In this document: in pieces, positions 12,661 to 26,072 of the stretch | How positions within the stretch are numbered: the stretch's first letter is position 1 | How the letters are laid out: every line of letters starts with the position of its first letter | Source of the DNA: Phoronis australis | Lineage: Eukaryota; Phoronida; Phoronidae | Length of the DNA stretch: 64,000 bases | Direction: 5' to 3' | NCBI GenBank assembly: GCA_002633005.1 | Contig: NMRA01000239.1 | Span: 548,502 to 612,501, forward strand | Position numbers and translations under genes: made by a program | Notes under the pieces: generated by a model | What the model saw: only the letters and a program-made list of their open reading frames with translations | What the model was told of the DNA's origin: nothing | The model's database searches: none

Positions 12661-14299
12661 AACAGTTATGTCGACCTTTGTGAATCTGACTACCGCTTTA
12701 CCACGTACCTATTGCCAAACAATAACGCCTTCAAGTTTCAACCTTTAAATATTTTGCTCCTTAGCAGTCAGCTTTATTCAATTCTGTTTCTTGCCCGTCT
12801 CTTTTCCCGATTCTAGCAAATACTATAATAGCATTTCACTTCCGTTTAGGCAGCATACATTTCATAAAAAGGAAAGCCCCTCTCAGACGAGAACCTCTCT
12901 TGTAGGGATGCCAAGGGCAACTTACTGATCTGGGCCGCTGCAGCTATTCACAAGGGCAACTTGCCAAAATTCTACAGTATATTAGTCATGAAAACCACCG
13001 AATATGTTAATGTGAAACAAAGCAACATCACGACTTGTGGCCTAAGCTACGAAAAAAACATGAGATTGTATTAAAAAACAAAAATAAACAACAATGGCAT
13101 TGACCTAAATCGAAAGAACTTCAAGATCACTCTTTATGAATTACATTGTACACAAAGGAAATATTCTCCATGCTCAAACAACAGTAAAAGTTTAGTGTTG
13201 ATCCGTCTTTTCTAAAGACCTGTATGGTGTATCTTTTGACGACCGGTATTAGGAAAGCACTATTGACGAGAAGGGAGATGTTTATACGAAACTCTCTCGG
13301 TTATGAATATGATATTTGATGATCGCGTAGAATGCAAACCTTTTAATGGATTTTCACAAGGTGTATGGTAATGGCAATGACAGATTTCCGGTGTAGTTTA
13401 TCTTTTAAGGATTTGATGATGATTTAGTGAGCTTTGATACTATGAAATTCGGTAACACCTCTACCATGGGACATACTTCAAAGAAGGGTGCACCAAGTGG
13501 TATCTTCCTATAGGATATAATCTTCTAAAATTAATGAATTTCTTCCGTTAGGCAGTATACAAGAGACTCCGGAGCCCCCGCCCCCTTTCAAAGTTTACCC
13601 ACCCCTTCAAAGCATGATCATATAACTAAAGTGAAGTACCCCCAAATTCGGCAGTATTACAGCCAACCTTCACCTTTGGTAATATACAAACAAGTCCTAG
13701 TACGGTACACATAATTGCTACACATAAGACATGTGCTTGATTTTTCATGAAAGCATGAAAACATTTGTGTTTAACATGTGTACAAGCAAACAGGAGTTTA
13801 AAGGCACTATTTAAATCCTGTACGAATTCAGTGAGCAGGTATAAAGCACGTTGCAGGTTTAGCAAATATGCGACTCGAAACCAGCAGTTGTCACCAAAGT
13901 TAAATTCTGAAATTATAAACCAGAAGAGATATGGTACCAGCCTATGGTCACTACAGTTAGGCAAATTGTTTAATGCACCGTGATTACTTATTCCAGATCT
14001 TGAGCTAGTTTACGGCTTAGTGGCACAATGACGCCATCTCTCCCCTATAACGTTGTTAGCATTGAATAGATTGTCTTGAAACGTTCTCATCGTCGCTTGC
14101 CAAGTTTGATATTAAACCCAACTCAACAGCATTCATAGGTGAAACATTTATTCATATTATACGTTTTTACACTCAAGATATACACATTTTTATGCCGTTA
14201 AAATTGAATTAAATCATCCAGGTAAATTACGTGCGCAAATTTAAAAACGAATCTCCAGGAAAAAAATCGCTGTAACTTTCTCCCGGTGAAGTAGAAGAG
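12661..14299. other. Intergenic stretch, no feature recognised
   Basis: Non-coding sequence between the repeat cluster and the 508-bp inverted-repeat element. Short open frames on both strands (for example minus 13964-13626) show no recognisable family or splice context. Confidence 0.4.
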
Positions 14300-14807
14300 T
14301 ATGGAATTCTGTCAGTAGGTAACGCTGGCGGGCTTTACGCGTGAGCGCTATGCATGGTTTACACGTTTACGCGCTAGGCAACTTTTAAATTGATACGACT
14401 TCCGATTCCCGAGCCAACGAACCGAGGCAGTACATAAGGTGATGTCAACGATCGCGTAACTAATACCGCAACGACCTCTCCACTAGCGTGTACAATTCAG
14501 ACTTGTACACGAGAATGGCTGGCAGGCGGCGAATTGGCGACATTTTGAGTGAACTGCTGAGGCTTCACGTCCACAACTGCCGGCCATATCTTTTTGTAAT
14601 ACGGACTGTCATTCGGCAGGCACTTCATGTCAATCATATGACTTTGAGCCACGGTTGGACTAAAATGCGTTCAGCGGTCGTGTTAACTCGTCTTCGCAGC
14701 GCATTAACCCGTTAAAAAATAGATTAACGTGTAAAAGAGTCAACGCGAAAGCGTTGGCGTGTAAAGCCCGCACGTGCTACCTATACTGACAGACTTGGAA
14801 TACCATA
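14300..14807. mobile_element. 508-bp non-autonomous DNA transposon with long terminal inverted repeats
   Basis: The left end reads TATGGAATTCTGTCAGTAGG then TAACGCTGGCGGGCTTTACG. The right end is its imperfect reverse complement: GTGTAAAGCCCGCACGTGC, then CTATACTGACAGACTTGG and AATACCATA. Arms are about 43 bp. Both outer boundaries are TA, compatible with TA-targeted insertion. The 76-codon plus-strand frame inside resembles no transposase I recognise. Confidence 0.7.
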
Positions 14808-15496
14808 GAAGCGTGAGTCCCGCAGGTTCAGTTTCCTGTCAGCATGTATTTGATTAACATACGACCTCGTTAAATAACGAAATACACAGGTGCATGCTTC
14901 CTTAAAAAACGTGGTCGAATACTAAGTTGAAAGGAACAACGAGTCAATTTACGCCGGTGCAAAAAACGCACGTCTTGGCACCGAAGAGCAGAAGTTTGTG
15001 TGTGAACTCGCCAATGTTTGCACAGGCGTTACTGAGCTGGAACTCATCTGAAACAACGAACGTGTGAGGGCTAGACTGAGAGATCTCGTTCCCACAAGGG
15101 AGACAGAGAGGCTGAACGGCGTTAGCCAAGAATCCTTCTTCAAGTAGATACGACGGTGTGCGATTCAAGTTGCACGACTCATACATGTACGAAAAAGCCG
15201 CGGAGTTGATGTCCAGTAACACTGACAGACGACCGTGCACTTTTGCGGGAAACAGACACTCACCATTCCCTACTAAAGCTGCACTCACACCCAGATCTCT
15301 AAACAGGTCTGCAGCTTTAGGAACATTTTTCAGTCATTTTCCAGGAATTTTGATTTGTAAAATCTGCGTCAATTAGAGTGTTTCATTGACTCCCGTCTGC
15401 ACAATGCAGGCCTACATAACTCGATAAGGATAGTCACCATCCATTGTCGGAGTTATCTCGTACTCGTAAAAGCTGGATCTGTAAACGCGTCATGCG

Positions 15497-18400
15497 CTAA
15501 CTGGATTTAAACATGTCGCACAACAGCCTCTCGATGGGAATGCTTCCTATTGTTCTGCGGAAGAACACGCCCTCTATTGTCCTCGGGCTAATTGTCCTGA
15601 CAGCAGGTAAAATAAGAAGCAGTTTGCCGAATCTGACCTGAAAAAAGAAGAGTACGTTTGTGATACGTGTTGTTAAAGTAACAGGCTTATCTAGATCAGA
15701 ATTTGATAAAATTCTCCTCAAATGTTTAACTTAAGACGACCTTCGGTATCGCGATACGGAGTCTATAATAATTATATGAATTTAAGGACTTCCAAATTTG
15801 CCTTAAACGGTATACGATCACTGCTTGAAGGATTTGTACACCAAAAACAGATTGTTGTGATAAATTGCAGTGCAAACAATATGCCGAAAACACATTTGAA
15901 CACACTGACATACCCTGTACATGTGGGGTGTTCATATATTTTATATGGCTAACCGAGACAGTAACTGTCCGCCAAAATACGAAATTATGCGCTTCAGATC
16001 AACAGAAACGATTCGTGATAGATTCATTTCTATCATCTCCTAAATGGATTGTGTTTTGCAAATAGCTATAGCAGCACTATACTTGGATTACCTTGTTATT
16101 CTGTTGATGTGTAAACGTGTGTTCGTGCATCATCAACTGCGCTTGATCTTGAAGCGCTTCCACCAACGCCTTATCCCTAAGCCCGCTAACCTCTGAAATA
16201 AAAACGGGTAAACATCGAATATTTTCCGTTGGCTGAACCCACGCATTGGACTGTTGGCGTTACTGGATTTCTCGAACAGCCAAGAGTAGACTACACAGCA
16301 TGCGTACGGCTAAACAGCAAGACGGTTAATAGTGAACCATTTCCAAGTCCCACCATTTTAAATTTCACACTTTTTACACATTTATAAGCGTCATTTCGAA
16401 CAATGGTTTTGAGTGATATAAAATATTGATATGATGTTCTGTTCTGACTTTGAATATATTTCACGTACCTGATTTAAACAACACCAATGCTTTTAGGCAT
16501 GCGTATTCTGTGGAGTCGATCCTCAATGAGTTGATTCTTGTTATTACATCCCGGAACGTCTTCATTTGGCTGATCAAATGTGCTTTAGTTTCAGAGCTGT
16601 CTACGGCACAACTGATTCCCAGTAGAGAATCTGAAAGAACATTATGTTTTAAGTATAAATAATGTCATAATTACGACGGTACTGCCTACTAGATTCAAAA
16701 CGTGCATATGCCCCATGTATTTTTTACAATAGGTGCACAAATTTGATCAGCAAAGAAGTTTTCATATCGTCGAAATGTTATTAAAACGTTAAAATAGTCG
16801 CTATCACACCTCTTGCTTTCTTCAAAAACTCTTCTTTTTTCCATATGTACCTTCAAAAAGCACATTGTTTGCGCATTTTGCAAAAAATCCAATATCATTT
16901 TTCCATTGCTAATCTTTACTGGCGTCGATGAGCTTATCGGTTATGACAAGTTACGTCATTCAAATTTTAACCACCAGAGCCCGTATTTGCTGAACACCCG
17001 TATTCCACTTCCGGAAAATGCGCCCGTTGTTAAAGCGTCCTGTGTCAATTAACACATTTATGTGGATATGATCCAGTTATCCTAAGCAAATTATCTTCCA
17101 CTAAAATTCACCAGACATATACTTACTAATATCTAATGTGAGGTTCCACTGTGCAGCACTCAAGACGAATAATTCACTCCACGATTCTTCCAGCAAGATT
17201 GCCTGATCCCTAAACGGAAGTTGAAGGAATGATGGGATGTTTCTTGCCCACTTAACCGACATGAACAGTAATCTCGCGGCAGTTTCGTAAACATTTTCAG
17301 AGGCGACGTTTGTGTAAACTCGCTGGTCTATCACAAAAGGTGTGGGGATGTGTAGAGGCTGCTGCACTGCTGCGAAATGGGGCGAAACGTGAGACAATGA
17401 TGATTCTATCGGCCTGATGTTTGACAAGGCGTGTATAGCACTCGACGGCGTGTTCGGCGAGGTTCTTGTCGTCGGACTATTTCGACATATACTGGGTGAG
17501 GAGGTAGGTACGTCTTCTGAAAAGAATAGCAGGTAGGTAAACAAAACAAGCAGACCAAACGCCAGCATCCTGCCATACACATATCTTGCAAATTGTTTTG
17601 ACTTAATTCTAAGAAGTTGACGTTTAATTTAGTTTCAGAACAATTCAAATTCGAAGTAAACGCATAAATAAGTTTAGAGCACTGTTAACCACAAGCTCGA
17701 CAACCAGTAGCAGAAAAAAGTGATCATTTTTCCAATTTTTTGAAAAATGTCTAAATTTTCATTATACAGTACAGACTGTTAAATTTGAATCAAAACTTCA
17801 AGAAGAGCAACGAGAATATTGTTAAGTGACATATGTTTAAAAGCAGTTATTTTTTTCTAAAAAAGGTTATTATCTTCAATCGGTCTCGTGTTTTTCCTTA
17901 CTCAGTTTAGGAGTGATCTTCCCGGGCTACAATACGTGTCGAGCGCAACAATATGCTTCGACAGGGACAGCCTTCATGTTACCATACCTTTTTCTGTCTT
18001 CTTATCGGCTTCCTCTCCGACGTCTTCTGTCTCACTTTTCGTGGCGTTTTTGTTCATGTTTTCGCGCCCATTCTCATTGAACGATTCTTTGACACAGCCG
18101 TCGAGACCACTCTCCAGGGGTTTTGTCACGTTTTGTACTTTCTCACATCGGCTCAGTTCGTGAGATCGCCTTAAGTCCGCCACATGAAGTGCTGAGGGGT
18201 GAAATGTATGCACGTACTGAAAGCCATACTCTGGCGTTCTGCCTGTGGGTGGACTGTATTGGTGAATCTGTCCGTAATCTATTCTGTAAGATTTTGAACA
18301 TGGTGTTAAAACTGCGCTCTCCCTCTCACGTCGGGACACAGTATAACGACTGATAAATTTGTCCGTAGCAAGTTATATAGCCATAACTTCATCATGTGGT

Positions 18401-21400
18401 AAGAACTATGCAGTGACCGCAGTGAAACACGGTGTAACGGCTGATGCACGGACTTGCCTCTTGTGCCCCTAATTTCGAAAAAAATTATGAAAGACTGTGC
18501 AGGTGTCGACAAAAAACTAAAGGACAAACGGGCGTGGCCTGCCTACACGCTTTTCATGTTGTGTTAATATACCATACGTGGAAAGGTTTCGTCACAAAAA
18601 AATTGATGCAAAATCTCTTTACCTGGATCTGTCGAAGAAACTTGGCAAGGTTTTAAAGTCTGTCGTCTCGGGACTGTCACGTCTGTATTGATAACATCGA
18701 GGGGCCCTCTCGTGTTGAACAGCTGAAATAAAATGACGCGTCATTGTTTTCTATTGCACGGGACACTGAATTTTACGCACCAATTCACAAAACAAAGCTC
18801 ATCTCCTACATATGAAAGCATATTTTGTAAAACTATGCCGGATAATAGAGCTGAATTTTTAGAAGAGTGTATTGAATTTTGGGGAAAAATTAATCTACGG
18901 CTGGCTCAGCTGGTTTTATGAAATCAGGTTGAGGCTTATTGTCAAATATACTTACAACTTGGAGCCAAAAGACAGAAATCCATAGCCTGCTCAGGAGTAG
19001 ACTAAAAGCCAAAACCAAAGGACAAAAACAACTTTTTGTTATAAACTCTTCGAGAAACAAGCTCCTGATCCACGTAGTCCGAAGAAATTCGTGAAATGTT
19101 TGCACCTGCTGGACTACTTTATGTCACCATGTCACAATGACAAAGTCACTTCGCACAAATCTAATCTTTAAACTACGATACAAAATCCAAATTTATATTC
19201 TTGACATTTTTTGTTCTACTTTCTTAGGAACTCTAGCTAACTGTCTACGATTGTGTGGTTGATTAGTCAACAGTTTAGTTTACGCAAATGAGTGCCAAAT
19301 CAATGTTCGTACTCGATGACACCGTAGATTTGAGTTCGAACTAGAGAGTTCTAGATCAAACTCGAACTTATTGCTTTAATGTCAAGGATTAGACCCGGGG
19401 TTTGCACTATATATGTTTGCATGAAAGTACCATTATGTAAAAATTATATTTGCGGCATTGCTACATGTCGCGATTCTCACTAACAACAAAAATGTGCTAA
19501 AGTATGTCCACGTTTGCACTTCAATAACCGTTTGAAGCAAACACGACAGTTGATAAAAAAGTACGTTCCTCAAAACGTGTCTTCCAAATATCACATTATT
19601 ATCCCTGTTATGACAACGATTGTTTTAGTCTGTTAGCAGAAATTCACCCACAACAAACGGAAGCTGGCGAAGAAAGTAATCTTTTATATCGAACACACAA
19701 TTCCAACGCTTCAGACGTTCGCGTCACTGAAGGTGTTTCGGATCAATTAAGCCCGATCGGCGATGTTTACCTGAACGTTCAATAGTTAGATAACGCCATC
19801 ATCAAGGGATTTGGTTTTTAATCGCGCGTGGTATAATTCTTTCGCCAAATACTGCCAGTCGCAAAACTCTCTCCCAGGGCTACTGAACTGAACAGGTGCG
19901 CTGATTTACGGTAAATAGTTTGTCGGGATAATGGCTAGTCGGTTATTACTTGCTCAACCTTGAAATCACAACTGCACACTTTAACTCCGCGGACGGATTT
20001 ACATGTTAGGATTCTGTCACACCTTGCCTGTACTCAGAAAGTACGAAGCCATCTAAAGTCTTGATGGACTTGTGACGTGCCGGAACGGACAACGCCGACA
20101 CATGATTGATACTCCTTTTTAAAAAAAGTAGTCCCAATTTACATTTACATTGACTTATGTTCCTACTGAGTTGTACCCAATTAACCAAAATTTCTGAGAA
20201 TTATTTGGGTGTGATGAGGCCCATAGGAGGGCTTGGTATTTGTTCACGTATTGTCATACTATTAACGCTGCTTGTTTATATGATCAGTCGCGTCGAATAC
20301 GTGAGAAATGAAAATATCTCAACAACTTAAGTAATTTACTTGCAACTCGTAAACTTTCCTCGTTTGCATGCGCTTAATCGCCAGGATTTAAACATTATTG
20401 TCCGTGTATTGTTTTATTATAGCATTACCATTGGGATTTTCATAGATGTCACACAAATCCATTTGAGGTGAAGATCAACATATTTTCTAACACTCCGTAA
20501 CAGTGCGCCAATCTATCATTCAGGTTAAAACAAATGGAATTTGGCACGTTTGCTCGAAAATGTAGAAAGTGTATCAAAATAACTATCAAACGGAGGTCTT
20601 CTGAAAAATCAACGACACGTCCTAATATCCGAGAAAAAAAGTATTTTACATTGACGGCGATGTCATGCTAAAGTCTGTACGTTTGCTTGTTTTTTATTTT
20701 CATGGCGTTTGCTGTAACCCTTTCGCTCGTCTCTCGTGTACATGTACATTTGGAGCATAACAGCCCAATGGCAACTGAAAAGTTCATTTTTCAACTTTCA
20801 GCAGTATTGGAATTCGCGGATTGCAGAATATTTTTTAACATTGGACCTATTGCAACAGTGCCATAATCGTGCATTGTATGCCTTAACAAATTATCTTTCG
20901 ACGCGATAGAAGTCCGTTGCGAAAAATGTAAATATCCCCTAAATGTCCAAATTCGTTTGCTCTGTTGCGTTGGCATGACAACGATCAACTGCCCGCGTTT
21001 CTATACGTTTAGGTTGTGAGACCCAGTATCAAAGTTGGATATTTTTTGAGGACGCGTATGCAAACACGTACTATCAGGGAAAATCACGGAATTACTCTAA
21101 AATACGAATTATTTTGTGTGGAAAGATTCGATACTTTCAAAATTCAATAAAACGTCTATTTTTCATTTAGACATGCACGAGACAATTTTGACACATTGAT
21201 TCTTTTATATTGATTCGATAACACACCACCTCGAAGTGTCACGTGATCACATTCATTGCACAATACGGCACTTCGTTCCCGTTCCGTTATTGATACCCAT
21301 AGAAAAAAGTAAGCCAACAAAGTGCGTAAACGACATTCAGGGATGCGTTGACATCATCTGACTGTTCCCAGCAAGGCGATTAATGAGTAGCCGTGTTAAT

Positions 21401-24400
21401 TAGCACCGCTTCAATGAACTAGTCTGGCGGAATTGTTAACAATTTGCAGTGTGCTAATATTTACCTGTGAATGGAGCAAGAGGGTTTGTAGGACTATCAG
21501 TTTCTGCGACATCTGATCCGACGACCAATTAACTGTCAACTAATTAAACGGATACATTATTCATTGGCACCGGAATTTCAGTGGACTACGCATTCAAATT
21601 ACAATTAATTGAAATAAATGAACTTAGAGTTCATGATACTACAACATGTGGAGTTTTTGTATTGAATGTCATTTATTCGTAATTTCAACTATTATCAATC
21701 AAAACATATGATTACATGCATTTGTGACGGGAAGAGTGTGATAACATATGACGAGAATGATAATTATAATGGTGATGATGATGATGATTCCAGAAAGCCG
21801 CGCTAGAAAGGATTATACATGTACCTGATGACGATAATGACGATGATGACGACGGCGATGATGGTGGTGGTGACCGTGATGATGATGATTAATGATGATG
21901 ATTCTGATGACGGCTTTGAAAATAATAATGAAAAGGGTGATTGCGATGACGACAATGATGATGATGCTGGAGAGAACGATAATAACCATAATAACAATAA
22001 TTCAAAGTGTGCCAAATAGTTTTCCGTAGTTAAGAAATTTTGGGTTTCTATAGAGTCATCCACTCGGATTACTGTAGCAGCGTACTTGTTCTAAACTAGA
22101 AACCAGTTTTGGTTCCTAGTTCTGAAGTACACATTTTGCCAAATTTATTCAGCTTTTATCATTTGCTGCGAACTAGCCTCATAACACTCATACCGGCAAT
22201 GGAACGGAATGGTGTCTGTTCTATTTTGCCATTTTCAAAAAGTTTATACAAGACAAAACGATAAATTTTCGTCGACAGCTCCTTCAGGGTAAACGTCTCT
22301 GTAGTCTTGTGATGACGACGGCTGTGTGTTCATCCAACACAATATTCTTTTTGACTACAAATAAATCTAACTTCAATGATAGCCGCCCATGACCGTTACT
22401 TTAATTTGGGTTGTAAAAAGGACAAGCCTGACTTCTCCAAAATAGTTTGATCATTACATACCCGCTGCATACGACAAAACGTGCGACATTGATGGAGTAT
22501 TGCGCAGAGAGTTAAAGATCATTCGAAAAGTCGATTAAGAAAATGTATTTCTGTCTTCGCAGTTAAGAGGAGGTCGTAATAGCGACCCAGTTTAAAGAAA
22601 GAATTATATTCACTACCCTGGTTTATGACGATTTAATCGATTGTCTCGGTTCAGTCAGTGCAAACTGAAACTCTGAATGCAGCCTCGATATCTGTTAGGT
22701 AACATTGCAAGATACCAAGTCTCCAGGGCCAAGTAAATGTTGTTTTTTGGTTTACAGAGCATACTGACGTGACTCGTTTCAACGCCGTATCACGTAGGAG
22801 GTATCACATTGGTTTCCATTCGCTTTTGCGAGGATGTGCAAACGCATCTAATAATCAGGCGACTGCTCTGCATCATTTCACGTGTTTCAAAAAGTTATCA
22901 AGTCTTCCTCACTCAAAATCAACTCAGCTTTCTCATCATAGGTTGATTTGCTCCATCTCCAACGATCACGATCAGAAAAATACTGGCATTCGGATTTTAG
23001 GGGTTACCACGTTAGGCACCACCGTGTTCTTTCGAAAACTGTAGCAGCTGTCCCAATTGAAACGTTCTAGATCCACGTCAATAGTCATCGACACAATTCT
23101 TTATAGACACATTTCATTTATTTTTTCCTGCATCAGAATTTTTTCTCAGTCACAAATACCAGTTCACATTTAATAAAACTGCGTCGCATGTATTGCGGCT
23201 CGCGAGTGAATCTTTACGGAAGAAAAAATATGTTCACAAGATAAAACACCTCTGCAAATAATTACATGCATTCAGTCAGGACTACAAACATACTTCCATC
23301 CATCAGGGCTTGAATGACTAATGACAAAAAGAGGACAAGGTTCCGGGTGACGTATCGTTTCACAAACAAATAGGCTTTGTGTGATAGAAATATTTTTTGT
23401 GTTGTAAATAAAGCCAAAATAATGATAAAAAGGGACGATAAAAGAGGAAACTAGAAATCAAATAGGATGAACCAAACAAGAGGAAATCCTCTTAAAGAGG
23501 AAAATTCCAAGCTCTGATCCCTTAAAAGCAAACACTTCTCATGCGTTTTAAAAACAATAAGACAGAAAAAAGTACTTACCGTCTTTATTCATCTTGACTT
23601 CAAGACATTTCTTAAACCTGCAAGCTTGACACTGATTTCGACGGGCCACATCGACAACGCAGTTGCTATTTTCTTTGCAAACATAATCCAAATTTCTGAA
23701 ATAAATTCATAACAACGCAATCATTCATACCCGTTCACAATGAATTGAGTACATGTAAATTGCAATTTACTACATGTATAAGAAACGTCGCATACGTATT
23801 AATTTTTGTTCTTGATAAAACCTGACAAAAGCAATCGAGTTTGTGGCAAAACGTGCAGTTTTTCACTTTTTCAAACGCGTTAACCTTTCACACAGTCTTA
23901 CCGGCGAATACTTCTTTTAAAAAAGCCGCGGCAACCGTCGCAACTTTGCACACCGTAATGTTTGCCGGACGCCTTGTCTCCACACACGTAACACAGAGCA
24001 TCTGGTTTGCGGCTCGGGGAAAGTCCATCTGAAACAACATGAACGATGCATAAATCTTCTCAAATTAAAAAAACAATACTTTTTTCCAGAATGGGAGTGA
24101 ATTCGATTCCTACTGGTCTTGTCACAGTGACTGCCTAAACAAATGAAGGTCCTTCGCAACAGGAAAACGTGCTGTTGTCGCTGTATTAAAATCAATTTCA
24201 CGAGTGGGTGACGGGTGCAATCATTGAAAAAAACAGTCTGGCTCATACCTGCACTTAAACATGTGACTGTTGCTGAGGAAAGATGCCACAACGATACTGG
24301 TTTCACCACAGACTATCTATGGTTACACGTTATCCAGTCGAACACACTTGGGCCCGGCGGAGTCTTAGCTTCTGACTCGAAATGTCACTCGAAGGACATT

Positions 24401-26072
24401 TTCCGGCATTTTACTTGTGTAAGGATACATGTCTATTATTCTATGCTCGAGTAAACTGTCGTTTATTTAAATGAGTTTTTAGTCCAGTGCTCATTAGATG
24501 ATTCCTAGATTCGAGCCACAGATTCGAGTAAAAACTCAAGACGTCGAGTGAAAACTAGAAATTTCGAATTTACACTGGATTTTTAGCCTTAATGATGCGC
24601 TATAGGATGAAAGAGATGTATTCGCGTAAATAATTATCTACTCGAGCATAGATTAATAGACAGTTTTCTTGAGTTCTCACAAAAGAAGAACAGGAAACGC
24701 CAAAAATAATTTCGAGTTCAATTTCGGAGCCCTGGTATTCCGTGAAACATTTTATTCACTCAGGCATGCTTGCGTATTGGAATTTTCCTGGTTGTAAGTC
24801 CGGAAACAAAACTAAGAGTTGAAAATCGCCATCAGTTCTCACTCAGACTTCAATGTCGAAACAATGAATTCAAAGGACCTTTACCACCAGCTCTTGGTTT
24901 GCACTCATGTATACGTTGTTTGTCGGTGCGATGTTCTCATAAGCGTGTCCCCGCTGATCGTCTGAGCTTATAAGTTAGATCACCTGCCACTAAACAATGA
25001 GCGTGATTACCTGGTCGTCAAGCCCGCTCACATAACAAATCAACCATGAGATTCTAACAACTTACCGACGCAGGAAGATAAAACAAAATCGGCTTGACGA
25101 AACAATGGTTGTTTACTACCAAGTCAATCTGTGTCACCGGGGTGTTACGGCTACACGCTACATTAGACCAATGCCTTTTGACTTTGCTAGAACACCTGGG
25201 CGGTGCCCTGCCATGATTACCTGTACATATACTTCTTATTTGCTCATAACTTGAAAATGCCAATAGAGGGTTATGCTAGGAATAGAGGGATCCTATCATC
25301 CAGTTACACGCTGCACCGCAACTGTGCCAACAGTTACTGTACCCTGCCAAATAAGTTTAGCAAGTTCTTCAGAAGAAACTTGCCACAGCCAGTGTGTAGT
25401 TTATAATAGAAAACCCATCTTTTTGGCTATCTGTAGATGCTGCTCTATGTTATTTCAAAACATATCTGCAATTACATTCTGTAAGTTCATTGGTGACGAA
25501 GTTATTTAGATTATCAAAAAAATCAAGAGTTCTGGGTTCTTAAGAAGAATCGTGTTCTTTTCAGCTGTAGTTTAAAGGAGCTGAATTTAAGAAAATTTCC
25601 ACGATTCCTAGTTCTCAAATACAAAAGCATCCCATTCCGAGCGTTTTATAAAATACAACTCTGAACACAGATAATTAAAGGCACGCGGGTTCAATCCGCT
25701 AATTTGTCATCACCCGAGGGTAAATACATTGCATGACGAAGGAATTAGTGTCCCACCTGTATGACTCTCACCCCGTCCTATCGTGCCGCTGTCCAATAAA
25801 TCACTGATAATGAAACCGACCTAAGTCTCACGATAATTGTTATGATAAGAATTTTTTCTACAGACGGTAACGGCTAATCCCCTCTTTCAACACTTAAAGA
25901 ATTGTGAAAAATGTTTCTCTATAACAGATTTGACTCACAAGTGACGAAAAAAGTACCATTCTCAGGTTCGATTAGGTCAAATGACAACATTCCAGTTTTT
26001 GATCATTTTTATCAACTCACCTCGAATTCCTGTCGATAAGCTATGTTCAGGTAACGTCGCAACCATTGTCAT
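15497..26072 (-). CDS. NR2E-group (tailless/PNR-related) nuclear receptor, complete, nine coding exons
   Basis: Coding exons, in order: 26072-26021, 24028-23902, 23695-23580, 18722-18623, 18283-17988, 17516-17127, 16630-16469, 16192-16092, 15637-15497. All have GT-AG ends and matching phases, giving 494 residues. The start is [10 protein letters not shown] at 26072. Zinc finger I (from C30) has [15 protein letters not shown] and P-box [14 protein letters not shown]. Zinc finger II has [19 protein letters not shown] and [19 protein letters not shown], followed by [10 protein letters not shown] Ser/Thr-rich hinge covers about 131-300. The ligand-binding domain (about 303-494) has [35 protein letters not shown] and [19 protein letters not shown], and ends [14 protein letters not shown], a helix-12/AF-2 end intermediate between vertebrate TLX and PNR. 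Family members are nuclear DNA-binding regulators, often repressors, in eye and brain development; the role here is inferred. The two DBD exons are split as in other receptors. The exact NR2E paralogue is uncertain. Confidence 0.92.
18724..23579 (-). other. Large NR2E intron, non-coding apart from a microsatellite
   Basis: A 4.9-kb intron lies between zinc-finger-II exon 23695-23580 and the exon starting at 18722 that opens with AVQHERAPR. The donor is GTAAGT and the acceptor is a TTATTTCAG context. Apart from the GAT-type microsatellite near 21.8 kb no feature was identified. It could hold developmental enhancers, but nothing visible proves it. Confidence 0.6.
21755..21995. repeat. Degenerate GAT/ATG microsatellite
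   Basis: Trinucleotide-rich sequence built of GATGATGAT, GACGATAATGACG and later AATAATAAC units. The frames it opens (Asp/Asn-rich on one strand, Ile/Val/Ser-rich on the other) are products of the repeat and not genes. It lies in an intron of the NR2E gene. Confidence 0.85.

Noticed and set aside
21803-22063. Asp/Asn-rich and Ser/Ile-rich frames near 21.8 kb
   Set aside because: Both are translations of the GAT microsatellite inside an NR2E intron.
25054-25263. Minus-strand frame with a GTAAGT donor as first NR2E exon
   Set aside because: The frame with the needed phase has a stop shortly upstream and no Met. The exon at 26072-26021 gives Met, phase and donor together.
25680-25715. B-box-like GCGGGTTCAATCCGC as a tRNA gene
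   Set aside because: Only the T-arm is present; no A-box or other arms at the proper distance.
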